Counted from the stretch's first letter, positions 25,382 to 36,518 are shown. The stretch is 64,000 nt of DNA from Roseomonas sp. OT10 (GCF_020991085.1 NZ_CP087719.1:2934001-2998000); one strand, 5' to 3'. Made by a program: numbers and translations. The notes: generated from the sequence alone by a model not told the origin.

Positions 25382-26407
25382 ATGGCGCCGACCCTTTCCA
25401 TCCTCGACCAATCCCCCATCGCCTCCGGCCGCGGGCCGGTGGACGCGATCCAGGAGACCCTCGCCCTGGCCAGGCTGGCCGAGGCGCTGGGCTATGCCCG
25501 CTACTGGCTGGCGGAGCACCACAACAGCGAGGCCCTGGCCGGCCCCGCGCCGGAGATCCTGATCGCCGCCATCGCCGCGACCACCTCCCGCATCCGCGTC
25601 GGTTCGGCCGGGGTGATGCTGCCGCATTACGCCGCGCTGAAGGTGGCGGAGCAGTTCCGCGTGCTGGAGGGCATCGCCCCCGGCCGCATCGACCTCGGCG
25701 TCGGCCGGGCACCTGGCTCGGACGGGCTGACCGCGCTGGCACTGAACCCGAATGCGCGCGAGGCGGCGGAGCAGTTCCCCGGCCAGCTCCGCGACCTGCT
25801 GGGCTGGCTGGGTGGCGGCCTGCCGCAGGGCCACCCCTTCGCCCCGATCCGCGCCCAGCCGGAGGTGCCCACCACGCCGCAGGTCTGGGTGCTGGGCAGC
25901 AGCGACTACGGCGCGCAGGTCGCGGCGCATTTCGGCCTGCCCTACTGCTTCGCGCATTTCATCACCGACGGGCGCGGGGCGGAGGAGGCGCTGGCGCTCT
26001 ACCTGGAAGGCTTCCGCCCCGGCGTGATCCGGGAGCCCCACGCCGCGCTCTGCGTCTTCGCCCTGGCCGGGGAGACGGAGGCCGAGGCGCGGCGCCTGTT
26101 CCGCTCCCGCGAGCTGTGGCGCCTCGGCCGCGACCGCGGTGTCTACCGCCCGCTGCCCAGCATCGAGGAGGCGGAGGCCTACCCCTATACCGAGGCGGAT
26201 CTGGCCAAGCTGGAGCGGCTGCGCGCCCGCGCCATCATCGGCACCGGCGCCCAGGTGTGGGACCGCCTCGCCGCCCTGGCCGAGCGGTGCGGGGCCCAGG
26301 AAATGGCCGTCCTCACCGCGACCCATGACGCCGAGGCACGGCGGCAGTCCTACGCCCTGCTGGCGGAGGCCGCAGGGCTGAAGGCCCGTGACGGAGCGGT
26401 TGCCTGA
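25382..26407 (+). CDS. LLM class flavin-dependent oxidoreductase
   Basis: This is a 341-residue luciferase-like monooxygenase. Landmarks are SILDQSPIASG at the N-terminus, RYWLAEHHN, GSAGVMLPHYAALKVAEQF, LEGIAPGRIDLGVGRAPG, and a VWVLGSSDYGA block. These place it in the bacterial luciferase-like MsnO8-type group that uses FMNH2. The substrate is unknown. It is divergent from the deaminase gene (49 bp between starts). Repeat copy B begins at its stop codon. Confidence 0.88.
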   Translation: MAPTLSILDQSPIASGRGPVDAIQETLALARLAEALGYARYWLAEHHNSEALAGPAPEILIAAIAATTSRIRVGSAGVMLPHYAALKVAEQFRVLEGIAPGRIDLGVGRAPGSDGLTALALNPNAREAAEQFPGQLRDLLGWLGGGLPQGHPFAPIRAQPEVPTTPQVWVLGSSDYGAQVAAHFGLPYCFAHFITDGRGAEEALALYLEGFRPGVIREPHAALCVFALAGETEAEARRLFRSRELWRLGRDRGVYRPLPSIEEAEAYPYTEADLAKLERLRARAIIGTGAQVWDRLAALAERCGAQEMAVLTATHDAEARRQSYALLAEAAGLKARDGAVA

Positions 26408-26836
26408 TACCGGCGGCCGGATGATCTGACCCGTCGTGCTGCCGTGTTCCTGCGGTGGACCGGGAGGGGACGCCGTCCCCTCCCAGACCCTCCCCTGCCG
26501 GGGCCACAAGCGGGCCCCGGTCCCCGCTGGGAGTTGGCTTTGCGCGGTGAGCGTCAGCCTGCGAGTTGAACCCTGACGGAGCTCGGACAGGCGGGACTCC
26601 AGAATAGCTTTGAAGGCGTCAGCGAGGGCTGAGGCCGGACCCGCCGAGGAGCGTGGCTCCTCGGCGCCTTGACCCCGTATCAGGCTGTCCCGCGGCAGCG
26701 CTGATCGGGTCCAGGGCCCGCAGGGTCCTGGCGGAGTGGGGGTACGGGGGCGAGGCGGAGCCTTGCCCCCGGGCCACGGGCACCCTGCCGGGACGCATCA
26801 AGGCATCGCACCGCCGCGCCGGGTGCAGGCCGCGGC
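26404..26836 (+). repeat. Intergenic palindromic repeat, full copy B
   Basis: The element begins at the stop codon of the LLM oxidoreductase gene and has the same orientation and order of blocks as copy A. The left block (26457-26533) is nearly identical to 18681-18756. The hairpin CCGCCGAGGAG...CTCCTCGGCG, the CAGGCTGTCCCGCGGCAGCG block and TGGCGGAGTGGGGGTACGGG are shared. The right end read in reverse (GATGCCTTGATGCG) resembles the left edge of copy C. No gene is contained. Confidence 0.85.
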
Positions 26837-27113
26837 CGCGTGCCTGGCATCCCCGGCGGGCGGCACCCAAAATCGCCGGCCGCCAGAGGCCGTGGCGACC
26901 GGCAGTTTGAGTGCAATCCACAGTGAGTACAGTCGATAGACTGGCACGATCGATCGGACCGTTCCGGCCGCGCATGGCGGCAGCCTCCGGATCGGCCAAG
27001 CCGACGTACCGAGGCCATCCGAGCCTTGCGTTGGTTAACGGGACGTTAAGCACGTACCTCGGCCTGCCAGTCCCGCGGAAGTGTGATCGGCCGCCCCCCG
27101 GTGGAGAACCGCC
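26837..27113. other. Gene-free stretch between repeat B and cueR
   Basis: No reading frame here looks coding. The stretch is less GC-rich than its surroundings from about 26900 to 27060 and contains a small palindrome TTAAC-GGGAC-GTTAA (27035-27049), plus two similar GTACCgAGGCC/GTACCtCGGCC motifs at about 27006 and 27054. It could hold a promoter or small RNA, but nothing decisive is seen. Confidence 0.4.
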
Positions 27114-27526
27114 TCAGCCGCCGCGGGACGCCGGGGCGGCCTGGCCGTCGGCAAGGTCGCGCAGGATCGGGCAATCGGGCCGGCTGCCGCCCTCGCAACG
27201 CTCCGCCAGCTCCTGCAGCGTGTCCGCCATGGCGGTCAGCTCCGCCACCTTGCGCCGCAAATCCTCGACATGCGCCAGCGCCACCCGCTTCACGTCGCCG
27301 CTGGCGCGGCCGCGATCCTCCCACAATGCCAGCAGCGCGCGGATGCGTTCCATGGGTAGGCCGAAGGTTCGGGCCCGGCGGATGAAGCGCAGCCGGTGGA
27401 TGTCCGCGCCGGAATAGACGCGATAGCCGGACGGGGTCCGCGGCGCCGCCGGCAGCAGGCCGATGCTCTCGTAGTGGCGCACCGACTTGGCCGAAAGCCC
27501 GGCCTCCCGCGCCGCCTCGCCGATGT

Positions 27527-27530
<4 letters not shown>
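27114..27530 (-). CDS. cueR: Cu(I)-responsive MerR-family regulator CueR
   Basis: The 138-residue protein has a MerR-type helix-turn-helix ([26 protein letters not shown]), a coiled dimerisation helix and a metal loop with Cys-x7-Cys (CEGGSRPDC), exactly the spacing of CueR. CueR activates copA and related genes when Cu(I), Ag(I) or Au(I) binds. The gene overlaps the end of copA by four bases (ATGA), so it is the second gene of a copA-cueR operon and probably autoregulated from the operator at 30044-30065. Confidence 0.92.
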
Positions 27531-30004
<2,474 letters not shown>

Positions 30005-30043
30005 GGCGCGTCCCTGCGGAACAATCACCGCCCCGAGGTGGGG

Positions 30044-30065
30044 CTTCCCATCATGGGAAGGTCAA
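30044..30065 (-). promoter_or_regulatory. CueR operator/promoter of copA-cueR
   Basis: The near-perfect palindrome CTTCCCATCATGGGAAG (30044-30060) directly follows a TTGACC -35 hexamer on the minus strand (30060-30065), sharing one base with it. This is the classic CueR layout, with the operator in an over-long spacer. The matching -10 would begin about 19 bases after the -35 and is GC-rich. Confidence 0.8.
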
Positions 30066-30189
30066 GGGCGGAGCAGGGTCGATCTGGGTAGGCCGCCCGG
30101 GGCTTGCCCGGCATGGCTGGATTGCGGCGGCGGCCGGGCTGCCGCCCCGGCCGCCTCCCCGTCCCGGCGCCCCGCGGCGGGGCCGGCGG

Positions 30190-31332
30190 TCAGCCCTTCC
30201 CCCAGACCTCCTCCGACACCTCGACGCAGAGACGCAGCTTGTCCCACTGCTGCTGCTCGGTCAGCCTGTTGCCCTCCTCCGTGCTGGCGAAGCCGCATTG
30301 CGGGCTGATGGCCAGCTGCTCCAGAGGCAGGTGCTTCGCCGCGGCCTCGATGCGCCGCTTCAGCTCGTCCTTGCTCTCCAGCGCGCCGGTCTTGCTGGTG
30401 ACGATGCCGAGGACGACGACCTTCTTGCCGCGCGGGACGAAGCGCAGCGGCTCGAAGCCGCCGGAGCGCTCGTCGTCGTACTCCATGAAATAGGCGTCGA
30501 TGTCGATCTGGTTGAACAGCACCTCCGCCACCGGCTCGTAGCCGCCCGAGGCGATGAAGGTGGATTTGAAGTTGCCGCGGCACAGATGCATGCTCATCGC
30601 CATGCCCGGTGGCCGGGCGGCGGTGGCGCGGTTGATCATGTCCGCATAGATCTGCAGCAGCCCCTCGACATGCTCGCCGCGCTGCTTCAGCCCCTCGATC
30701 TGCCGGGGGTCGCAGAGATAGGCGATGTTCACCTCGTCGAGCTGGAGGTAGGGGCAGCCGGCCGCGGCGAAGGCGCGCACCGCATCCTCGTAGGCCTGGC
30801 CGAGATCGTCGAAGAAGGCATCCAGGTCGGGATAGGCGCTGCGGTCGATCGCCTGCCGCCCGCCGCGGAAATGCACCACGCTGGGCGAGGGAATGGTCTG
30901 CTTGGGGATCGCATGCCGCGCCCGGGAGGCTGTATACAGGTAATCGTCGATCATGGTCGGCTTCCAGGCGATCCGGCCATTGACCCGCAGCTTGTGCTGC
31001 AGGGTCGCCCCCTCGAACTGCACCTTCTCCTGGGGCTCGTAGATCTCGATCCCCTCCAGCCCGCCCAGGAAGTCGTAGTGCCAGTAGGCGCGGCGGAACT
31101 CGCCATCGGTCACGGCGCGCAGCCCGACCTCCTCCTGTTTGGCGATGACGCGGTCGATCTCCGCATCCTCGACCTCGCGCAGCTCGCCGGCGGAGATGCG
31201 CCCCTCGGCGCGGGCCTTGCGCGCGTCGCGCAGGACGGGCGGGCGCAGCAGGCTGCCGACGTGGTGCGCGCGGAACGGGGGAAGCTCGGGCCGCGCCGCG
31301 GGCGGCCGGTCGATGACATCGGAATGCGACAC
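30190..31332 (-). CDS. MetE-like cobalamin-independent methyltransferase (COG0620 type)
   Basis: The 380-residue protein corresponds to the C-terminal catalytic half of MetE. Zinc ligands are visible in MHLC (HxC) and in SPQCGF; HVGSLLRPP near the N-terminus is also typical. Such stand-alone proteins include methyltransferases and the related coenzyme-M transferases, so methionine synthesis is only one possible role. The GTG at 31332 has a strong AGGAGGAAC ribosome-binding site. It is divergent from the Rieske oxygenase gene, with a readable promoter, which suggests a shared regulon around methyl-group or one-carbon handling. Confidence 0.85.
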   Translation of the reverse strand: MSHSDVIDRPPAARPELPPFRAHHVGSLLRPPVLRDARKARAEGRISAGELREVEDAEIDRVIAKQEEVGLRAVTDGEFRRAYWHYDFLGGLEGIEIYEPQEKVQFEGATLQHKLRVNGRIAWKPTMIDDYLYTASRARHAIPKQTIPSPSVVHFRGGRQAIDRSAYPDLDAFFDDLGQAYEDAVRAFAAAGCPYLQLDEVNIAYLCDPRQIEGLKQRGEHVEGLLQIYADMINRATAARPPGMAMSMHLCRGNFKSTFIASGGYEPVAEVLFNQIDIDAYFMEYDDERSGGFEPLRFVPRGKKVVVLGIVTSKTGALESKDELKRRIEAAAKHLPLEQLAISPQCGFASTEEGNRLTEQQQWDKLRLCVEVSEEVWGKG

Positions 31333-31423
31333 GGCTGTTCCTCCTGTCGTTGCGTCCCGGCCGAACCTCCTGCCCGGCCGGGGCCGTCGTCGGTCACCCC
31401 TTCGGGGCGGGCCGCCGGGAAAA

Positions 31424-31452
31424 AGCCTAGGAACGGTCCCGGGAGGCGTCAA
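31424..31452 (-). promoter_or_regulatory. Promoter of the MetE-like gene
   Basis: On the minus strand, TTGACG (31447-31452) and TAGGCT (31424-31429) are 17 bp apart. This points leftwards at the MetE-like gene whose GTG start is at 31332. Confidence 0.55.
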
Positions 31453-31483
31453 ACGGCCATGGCCCGCCTCTCTGATTCGACGC

Positions 31484-31513
31484 TTGCCTTACTGGGGTAC
31501 CGGTTGTATACAG
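31484..31513 (+). promoter_or_regulatory. Promoter of the oxygenase operon with overlapping palindromic operator
   Basis: TTGCCT (31484-31489) and TATACA (31507-31512) are 17 bp apart. The -10 is embedded in TTGTATACAG (31504-31513), an 8-bp perfect palindrome TGTATACA. A repressor bound there would block the polymerase. The GntR-type regulator encoded in the same operon is the obvious candidate. A second perfect site CTGTATACAG lies at 30930-30939 inside the MetE-like gene. Confidence 0.6.
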
Positions 31514-31544
31514 GCCAGAAGCAACGTCCCAAGGAAGCCGCGCC

Positions 31545-32609
31545 ATGACCGCTCCGCGCCCTCGCTTTCCGCTGAACGCCTGGTATGCCGCAGCCTGGGA
31601 TGCGGAGGTGAAGCGGGAGCTGCTGCCGCGCACCATCTGCAACAAGAAGCTCGTGCTCTACCGCACCGAGGACGACCGCGCGGTGGCGCTGGAGGATGCC
31701 TGCTGGCACCGCCTCGTGCCCCTCTCCATGGGCCGGCTGCGCGGCAACGAGGTGCAGTGCGCCTATCACGGCCTGCGCTTCAACGAGCGCGGCCGCTGCA
31801 CCCACATGCCGTCGCAGGAGACGATCAACCCCTCCGCCAGCGTCCGCTCCTTCCCCGTGGTGGAGAAGCACCGCTTCATCTGGGTGTGGCCCGGCGATCC
31901 CGCCCTGGCCGATCCGGCGCTGGTGCCCGACCTGCACTGGAACCACGACCCCGCCTGGGCCGGCGACGGCAAGGTGATCCACGCCGCCTGCGACTACCGG
32001 CTGATCGTGGACAACCTGATGGACCTGACCCACGAGACCTTCATCCACGGCAGCAGCATCGGCAACGACGCGGTGGCGGAGGCGCCCTTCGACGTCAGCC
32101 ATGGCGACCGGACGGCGACCGTCACGCGCTGGATGGTCGGCATCGAGCCGCCCCCCTTCTGGCGCGCGCAGCTGGGCAAGCCGGGCCTGGTGGACCGCTG
32201 GCAGATCATCCGCTTCGAGGCGCCCTGCACGGTGGCGATCGACGTGGGCGTGGCGCCGACCGGCACCGGCGCGCCGGAGGGCGACCGCAGCCAGGGCGTC
32301 AGCATGGTGGTGATCAACACCATCACCCCGGCCACGGACCGGGCCTGCCACTACTTCTGGGCCAATGTCCGCGACTACCGGATCGGCGAGCAGCGCGTCA
32401 CCACGGACATCCGCGACGCCATCACCAAGGTCTTCCGCGAGGACGAGATCATCGTCGAGGCGCAGCAGCGTGCCATCGACGAGCATCCCGACCATGTCTT
32501 CTACAACCTCAACATCGATGCCGGGGCGATGTGGGCGCGCCGGGTGATCGACCGCATGATCGACCACGAGCTGGGCGGCGGCGTGCCGCTGCGCGTCGCG
32601 GCGGAGTAG
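31545..32609 (+). CDS. Rieske non-heme iron oxygenase (VanA-like)
   Basis: The 354-residue protein has the Rieske cluster motif Cys53-x-His55 (DACWHRL) and Cys72-x2-His75 (CAYHG), and the mononuclear iron motif around Asp160, His163 and His168 (MDLTHETFIH). The size and order fit the vanillate O-demethylase/phthalate oxygenase alpha-subunit group, which demethylates or hydroxylates aromatic acids using electrons from a VanB-type reductase. That reductase is encoded at 33442-34452. The ATG has an AAGGAAG ribosome-binding site. The aromatic substrate cannot be told from sequence. Confidence 0.9.
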   Translation: MTAPRPRFPLNAWYAAAWDAEVKRELLPRTICNKKLVLYRTEDDRAVALEDACWHRLVPLSMGRLRGNEVQCAYHGLRFNERGRCTHMPSQETINPSASVRSFPVVEKHRFIWVWPGDPALADPALVPDLHWNHDPAWAGDGKVIHAACDYRLIVDNLMDLTHETFIHGSSIGNDAVAEAPFDVSHGDRTATVTRWMVGIEPPPFWRAQLGKPGLVDRWQIIRFEAPCTVAIDVGVAPTGTGAPEGDRSQGVSMVVINTITPATDRACHYFWANVRDYRIGEQRVTTDIRDAITKVFREDEIIVEAQQRAIDEHPDHVFYNLNIDAGAMWARRVIDRMIDHELGGGVPLRVAAE

Positions 32610-32613
32610 CGGC

Positions 32614-33393
32614 TTGTCCGGCCCTGCGCCCCCCGGCAATGGCCCCTATGGCACTGGCCCCCAGGGCAACGCCCCGCAAAGCGTCACCACGCTGCTGCGC
32701 CTGCGCGAGCTGATCCTGGACGGGGAGCTGCCGGCGGGCGAGCGCCTGTCGGAGAACGGCGTCTCCGACCGGCTCGGCGCCTCGCGCACGCCGGTACGGG
32801 CGGCGCTGGCCCGGCTGGCGGAGGAGGGGCTGCTGGAGCCCATCCCCTCCGGCGGCTTCGCGGTGAAGGCCTTCACCGAGCGCGAGATCCGCGACGCCAT
32901 CGAGGTCCGCGGCACGCTGGAGGGCCTCGCCGCGCGCCTCGCCGCGGAGCGCGGCGCCTCGCCCGAGGGGCTGGAGCACCTGCGCGAGATCATCGCCCGC
33001 ATCGACGCGGTGATGGCCGCCACGGACGGGCCGATCGACTTCGCCGAGTACGTCGCGCTGAACGAGCACTTCCACGGCCTGCTGGCGGAGCTGGCGGACA
33101 GCGCGGTGGTGGCACGCAAGATCGGCCAGGCGGTGGCCCTGCCCTTCGCCTCGCCCAACGGCTTCGTCCTGGCCCAGGGCGCGCTGCCGGAGGCGCGGCT
33201 GATCCTGACCCTGGCGCAGGAGCAGCACCGCGCGGTGGCCGAGGCGATCGCGCAGCGCGAGGGCGCGCGGGCGGAGGCGATCATGCGGGAGCATGCGCGC
33301 CTCGCCCACCGCAACCTGTCGCTCGCCCTGCGGCAGGGGAAGCTGCACCTGGTCCAGGGCGGCGCGCTGATCCAGCGGCGCCCGCTGGTCTGA
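32614..33393 (+). CDS. GntR-family regulator with FCD domain
   Basis: A TTG start at 32614, 4 bp after the oxygenase stop with GGAG upstream, gives 259 residues. The first ~23 are a Gly/Pro/Asn-rich tail. A winged helix follows (LRELILDGELPAGERLSENGVSDRLGASRTPVRAAL), then an all-helical FCD ligand-binding domain with the metal-site histidines in NEHFH and EQH. FCD regulators such as VanR sense small acids and repress catabolic operons. Location between the oxygenase and reductase genes suggests it controls them, probably through the TGTATACA site. Confidence 0.88.
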   Translation: MSGPAPPGNGPYGTGPQGNAPQSVTTLLRLRELILDGELPAGERLSENGVSDRLGASRTPVRAALARLAEEGLLEPIPSGGFAVKAFTEREIRDAIEVRGTLEGLAARLAAERGASPEGLEHLREIIARIDAVMAATDGPIDFAEYVALNEHFHGLLAELADSAVVARKIGQAVALPFASPNGFVLAQGALPEARLILTLAQEQHRAVAEAIAQREGARAEAIMREHARLAHRNLSLALRQGKLHLVQGGALIQRRPLV

Positions 33394-33441
33394 ACGGCGT
33401 CCGCTGGTCTGCACGGCGGCGGGGATAAGGGGGAGACGAGC

Positions 33442-34452
33442 ATGCGCTTCGACAGCCACTGGGCCACGGCGATCCTGCGCGCCACGCGCGACCTGACGCC
33501 CTCCATCCGGGAGTTCACCCTGGCGCCGGAGGGTGGCGCCACCGCCTACCCGACCGGCAGCCATCTCTGCGTGCGGGTGCTGATCGACGGCAAGACCGAC
33601 CTGCGCCGCTATTCGCTGGTGGGCGAGCAGCCGCGGGACGGCTGCTGGCGAATCGCGGTGAAGCGCGAGGAGCCGGGGCGCGGCGGCTCGCGCTACATGT
33701 GGTCGCTGCCGGTGGGGGCGCGGCTGGAAGTGGCGCCGCCGGACAGCTTCTTCCAGCTCTCCCTGGACGCCCCCGGATACCTCCTCATCGCCGGCGGCAT
33801 CGGCATCACCCCGATCCGCGGCATGGCCACCAGCCTGCGCCGCCGCGGCGTGCCCTTCCGCATGCTCTACGGCGGCCGGGCGCGCGGCGAGATGGCCTAT
33901 CTGGAGGAGCTGGAGGCGGAGCTGGGCGACCGGCTGGAGGCTTTCCCCGACGATTCGGGCCGCCGCATGGACCTGGCCGCCGAGTTCGCCCGCCTGCCTC
34001 CGGAGGCGGAGGCCTATGTCTGCGGCCCGCTCGGCCTGCTGGAGGCGGCCAAGCGCGAATGGCGGGCCGCCGGGCGGCCCGTGGCCCGGCTGGTCTTCGA
34101 GACCTTCGGCTCCTCCGGCCGCCACCCCACCCTGCCCTTCAGGGTGCGGGTGCCGCGGCTGGGGATGGAGGTCGAGGTCCCGGCGGCCAGCAGCATGCTG
34201 GATGCGCTGGAGGCGGCCGGGGTCGGCGTGCTGTCCGACTGCCGGCGCGGCGAATGCGGCCTCTGCGCCATGGAGGTGCTGGAGGCTGAGGGCACGCTGG
34301 ACCATCGCGACGTCTTCTTCAGCGATCACCAGCATGAGGAAGGGCGGAAGATCTGCGCCTGCGTCTCGCGCATGGTCGGGGGCACGATCACCGTGGACCC
34401 TGCCTTCCGCGGCGACATGCGGCTGAACCCCGGCGTGAAGCTCTCCGCCTGA
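33442..34452 (+). CDS. PDR/VanB-type oxidoreductase (FMN, NAD, 2Fe-2S)
   Basis: The 336-residue protein is a phthalate-dioxygenase-reductase type electron donor. It has an FMN/ferredoxin-reductase barrel with RRYSLVG, an NAD domain starting GGIGITPIRGM, and a C-terminal plant-type ferredoxin domain with CRRGECGLC and a later cysteine (KICAC). It passes electrons from NADH to the Rieske oxygenase of the same cluster. GGGGGAG precedes the ATG. The oxygenase-regulator-reductase order is less usual than adjacent vanAB. Confidence 0.92.
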   Translation: MRFDSHWATAILRATRDLTPSIREFTLAPEGGATAYPTGSHLCVRVLIDGKTDLRRYSLVGEQPRDGCWRIAVKREEPGRGGSRYMWSLPVGARLEVAPPDSFFQLSLDAPGYLLIAGGIGITPIRGMATSLRRRGVPFRMLYGGRARGEMAYLEELEAELGDRLEAFPDDSGRRMDLAAEFARLPPEAEAYVCGPLGLLEAAKREWRAAGRPVARLVFETFGSSGRHPTLPFRVRVPRLGMEVEVPAASSMLDALEAAGVGVLSDCRRGECGLCAMEVLEAEGTLDHRDVFFSDHQHEEGRKICACVSRMVGGTITVDPAFRGDMRLNPGVKLSA

Positions 34453-34477
34453 TCGTCCCGCCGGCCCCGGGGGCCGT

Positions 34478-35206
34478 TCAGGCGGCCTCGGCCAGGTCCT
34501 GCAGGGCGGGGGGGTTGCGGATGGTGACCATGCGGCCGGAGGGCAGGTCGATCAGCCCCGCGCGCTTCAGCCGGGTCATCTGCCGGCTGACGGTCTCGAT
34601 GGTCAGGCCCAGCACGTCGGCGATCTGCGCCCGCGTCACCGGCAGCTCGAAGCTGACGGCACCCGGCTCGTGGGCGCCGCCGGCACGGCCCCCAGCCCCC
34701 CCCAGATGCTGCGCCATGTCGAGTAGGAAGCTCGCCACCTTCTCCTCGGCGGTCTTGCGTCCCAGCAGCAGCATCCGTGCCCGGGCCTCGTCCAGCGCCG
34801 CCAGGGTGCGGCGCAGCAGCAGCCGCTCCATGCGGACATGGTCCTCCAGCGCCGCCTCGAAGGGCTTGCGCGGGAAGACGCAAAGCTCGGCGTCGGTCAG
34901 CGCCGTGACCGTGTGCTCCGCCGCCTCGGCATAAGGGCGGCCGACGAAGTCGGCGGGGTAGAGCAGGCCGACGATCTGCTCCCGCCCGTCGGCCGTGGCG
35001 GCGCTCAGCTTCAGCACGCCGGAGAGCAGGTTGGCACAGACCATGGCCTCCTCCCCCGCCCAGATCAGCGTCTGGCCGCGTTCCAGGGTCCGGTGCCGGC
35101 CCAGCGCCTTGAGGGCGGACAGTTCCTCATCGTTCAGGCTGCCGCAGAGCGCCTGATCGCGCACCTGGCAGTCGGCGCATACGCGGTGAATCGCTGCCGC
35201 TCCCAT
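34478..35206 (-). CDS. fnrL: FnrL-type oxygen-responsive Crp/Fnr regulator
   Basis: The 242-residue protein has a cyclic-nucleotide-like beta-roll, a long dimerisation helix and a C-terminal winged helix (VTRAQIADVLGLTIETVSRQMTRLKRAGLI). Three N-terminal cysteines, Cys10-x2-Cys13-x7-Cys21, plus Cys109 (ELCVFPR), match the [4Fe-4S] ligand pattern of alphaproteobacterial FnrL/FnrN. It would switch genes on low oxygen. The E-x2-SR recognition-helix pattern (ETVSRQ) suggests FNR-type target boxes. The ATG at 35206 lies just downstream of a perfect TATAAT on the minus strand (35221-35226); a TTG at 35221 is the other possible start. Confidence 0.85.
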   Translation of the reverse strand: MGAAAIHRVCADCQVRDQALCGSLNDEELSALKALGRHRTLERGQTLIWAGEEAMVCANLLSGVLKLSAATADGREQIVGLLYPADFVGRPYAEAAEHTVTALTDAELCVFPRKPFEAALEDHVRMERLLLRRTLAALDEARARMLLLGRKTAEEKVASFLLDMAQHLGGAGGRAGGAHEPGAVSFELPVTRAQIADVLGLTIETVSRQMTRLKRAGLIDLPSGRMVTIRNPPALQDLAEAA

Positions 35207-35307
35207 TCCCGGTCCCGGCAATTATAGGCGCAGTGGCGCGGCATGCCGCAACCATCGGGGTGGATGCTGGCATGCGCCAAGGGCCGGTCCCGGGCGGTCC
35301 CCCGGCA

Positions 35308-36039
35308 TCAGTCCCGGACAAGGCGCGGGAAGCGCAGGTCCAGGCCGCGCTCGCGCCAGCCGGCCTCCATGGCGCCCATGTCGATGAAGCCCGAGGGATC
35401 GGCCTTGCGAGGCGCACGGTCCAGGTAGGGCGCGCGGTCGCGTCGCCAGATCGTCAGCAGCCGCCGCAGCTCCACCAGCGGCTCCGGATGGTCGTCGACC
35501 CGGATGTCGAGGTCGGGGAAATCCTCCGCCCCCACCATCACCAGGGCCGCGGACTGCCGGCCGCGCCGGTCGCCGCCGGCGGCTTCGCCCGCGTCGAGCG
35601 CGGAGAGCAGGCGTTCCGGCAGGGGCTCGGAATCCCGGGCCGCATAGGCGGCCACCGTGTCCCGCAGCACGGCGGCCCCGGCCAGCATGTTGCCGGCGAA
35701 GGAGGCGTCACGCCCCTCCCGCGCGCCGGCCACCTCGATGCAGCTTTCCCCGGTCCAGGCCGCGGTCCTGCCATGCCGGTCGATCGCGTGGATCTGCCGC
35801 AGGTGCCGCCCGGCATCACCGGCCAGCGCGCCCTCGATGGCCGCGGCGGGCGGCAGGCCGCGCTCCATCCCGTCCAGGACGGCCGGGCCGAGGTAGCGGT
35901 TGGTGAAGGATTGGGTGGATACGGCCCCCACGCCGGACCGCAGGTGCGGGCAGGACGCGCCGACGGCGAAGGAGCAGGTCGTGACGGCCACGGCGAAGGC
36001 GCCGGATTGCGGATCGCGCGCGACGATCGACCACGTCAT
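35308..36039 (-). CDS. DUF1028 domain-containing protein (Ntn-hydrolase-like)
   Basis: The 243-residue protein starts MTWSIVARDPQSGAFAVAVTT and contains GVGAVSTQSFTN and FAGNMLAG, the hallmarks of the DUF1028 family. This family has an N-terminal-nucleophile hydrolase fold and often sits with amidohydrolases, peptide transporters or purine/pyrimidine catabolic genes. Activity is not well established. It is a single minus-strand gene between fnrL and a divergent small membrane protein gene. The ribosome-binding site is weak. Confidence 0.85.
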   Translation of the reverse strand: MTWSIVARDPQSGAFAVAVTTCSFAVGASCPHLRSGVGAVSTQSFTNRYLGPAVLDGMERGLPPAAAIEGALAGDAGRHLRQIHAIDRHGRTAAWTGESCIEVAGAREGRDASFAGNMLAGAAVLRDTVAAYAARDSEPLPERLLSALDAGEAAGGDRRGRQSAALVMVGAEDFPDLDIRVDDHPEPLVELRRLLTIWRRDRAPYLDRAPRKADPSGFIDMGAMEAGWRERGLDLRFPRLVRD

Positions 36040-36286
36040 GAGTTGTCAGCCTGGGGCATGGGACGGGAGTGTAACACCCCTCGCGGGTCTGTGCAGTCGC
36101 CGCGCCGATCATTGCGTTTCAGTTTTTGCAACCCAGCCCAAGGTTGCAGAGATGGAGGCTGCCGCCGGCCCTGCCGTTACCCTCAGCTTGAGGTTGTGGC
36201 GAAGGCAGGCGGCTAATAATAAAGTGGAAACAGAGTCCCTCCGGGTACTTCGAGGGGTTCATCCAGTTCCGCAGGAGGTACCGAGC

Positions 36287-36499
36287 GTGGCAATCGAGAC
36301 GCTACGGGCGAATTCGTCCCAGGATGACGACCTGCCGGTTGCCCCGGAGCCGCCGCAGGTCCCCAAATTCGTGCGGCCCGCCTACAAGCCCGAGGAAGGT
36401 CCGCCCAGCTCGGAGCTGTGGGGACTGGCCCGCGCCGTGCTCTACGGCGCCCTGGTCATCGCCTTCCTCGCGGGGCTGGTCTTCCTCTGGCAGGGCTGA
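36287..36499 (+). CDS. Small single-pass membrane protein
   Basis: A GTG at 36287 with an excellent AGGAGG 8 bases upstream starts a 70-residue protein. The N-terminal ~45 residues are hydrophilic, acidic and proline-rich (DDDLPVAPEPPQVPKF). The C-terminus is one transmembrane helix (ARAVLYGALVIAFLAGLVFLW) ending WQG, so it is a tail-anchored type protein with the N-terminus probably in the cytoplasm. I do not recognise a family. Upstream there is an AT-rich patch (TAATAATAAAG near 36214) that may hold its promoter. Confidence 0.6.
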   Translation: MAIETLRANSSQDDDLPVAPEPPQVPKFVRPAYKPEEGPPSSELWGLARAVLYGALVIAFLAGLVFLWQG

Positions 36500-36518
36500 G
36501 GTCGCTACCCTGGCCCTA

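Noticed and set aside
26911-27417. Plus-strand open frame between repeat B and cueR
   Set aside because: It runs antisense through most of cueR, has no ribosome-binding site and no recognisable protein features.
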